From Nitrososphaeraceae archaeon (GTDB lineage: Archaea; Thermoproteota; Nitrososphaeria; Nitrososphaerales; Nitrososphaeraceae): a DNA stretch of 5,775 nucleotides. The stretch is taken from contig JAICSL010000121.1 in NCBI GenBank assembly GCA_025936955.1, positions 1-5,775 on the forward strand, given 5' to 3'. The position numbers were made by a program, and so were the translations under genes. The notes below the pieces were generated by a model, which ran no database searches, was not told the DNA's origin, and was given only the letters and a program-made list of their open reading frames with translations. Shown one piece after another: positions 5,757-5,775 of the stretch. The stretch's first letter is position 1. Every line of letters starts with the position of its first letter.

Positions 5757-5775
5757 ATTTTCTTTTTTTCTTGCC

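Noticed and set aside
1..5775. Insertion sequence ends, integrase sites, CRISPR arrays, rRNA or tRNA genes
   Set aside because: Looked for on both strands; no long terminal inverted repeats, spaced repeat arrays or conserved RNA motifs were found.

Overview
The window is A+T-rich (roughly one third G+C by eye). It reads as archaeal, most likely a soil-type ammonia-oxidising archaeon (Nitrososphaeria, Nitrososphaera/Nitrosocosmicus-like). This assignment is inferred from four things: the low G+C, the scarcity of Shine-Dalgarno sites with TATA-like boxes in front of starts, a ribbon-helix-helix regulator with a long unassigned C-terminal domain, and a cytochrome b/molybdopterin fusion protein. 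No rRNA, tRNA, CRISPR array, transposase or phage gene was seen.

Left part, plus strand (1-2143): a family S9 serine peptidase that enters from outside the window. Its beta-propeller half (2-763) and its complete alpha/beta-hydrolase catalytic half (729-1511) lie in two frames, separated by one extra base near the T-run at 752-756. A macrodomain (ADP-ribose-binding) gene follows 47 bases later at 1559-2143, possibly co-transcribed.

Middle (2144-4224): only one convincing intact gene, a minus-strand ribbon-helix-helix protein (2754-3314). It has a TATA-like box and short palindromes in front of it, and a hairpin plus T-run behind it. The flanking stretches have no intact genes but hold coding-like remnants: a minus-strand one at 2289-2596, a glycine-rich minus-strand one at 3624-3779, and a helical plus-strand one from about 3788. 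The 2289-2596 remnant is split by a frame change. The helical one has an in-frame TGA and a frame change. The glycine-rich one is a single open frame with no start codon. Either this is a graveyard of decaying genes or the assembly carries indel errors here. The full-length 1458-base gene next door argues against errors spread evenly through the window.

Right part, minus strand (4225-5682): an intact 485-residue membrane protein. A five-helix cytochrome b561/hydrogenase-type di-heme domain is fused to a C-terminal sulfite-oxidase-type molybdopterin domain with the expected Mo-ligand cysteine. Charge distribution suggests the Mo domain faces the cytoplasm. It probably links the quinone pool to oxidation or reduction of an unknown small substrate.

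The genes do not form one obvious pathway. The peptidase and macrodomain gene may form a small operon. The regulator and the redox enzyme each appear to be transcribed on their own.
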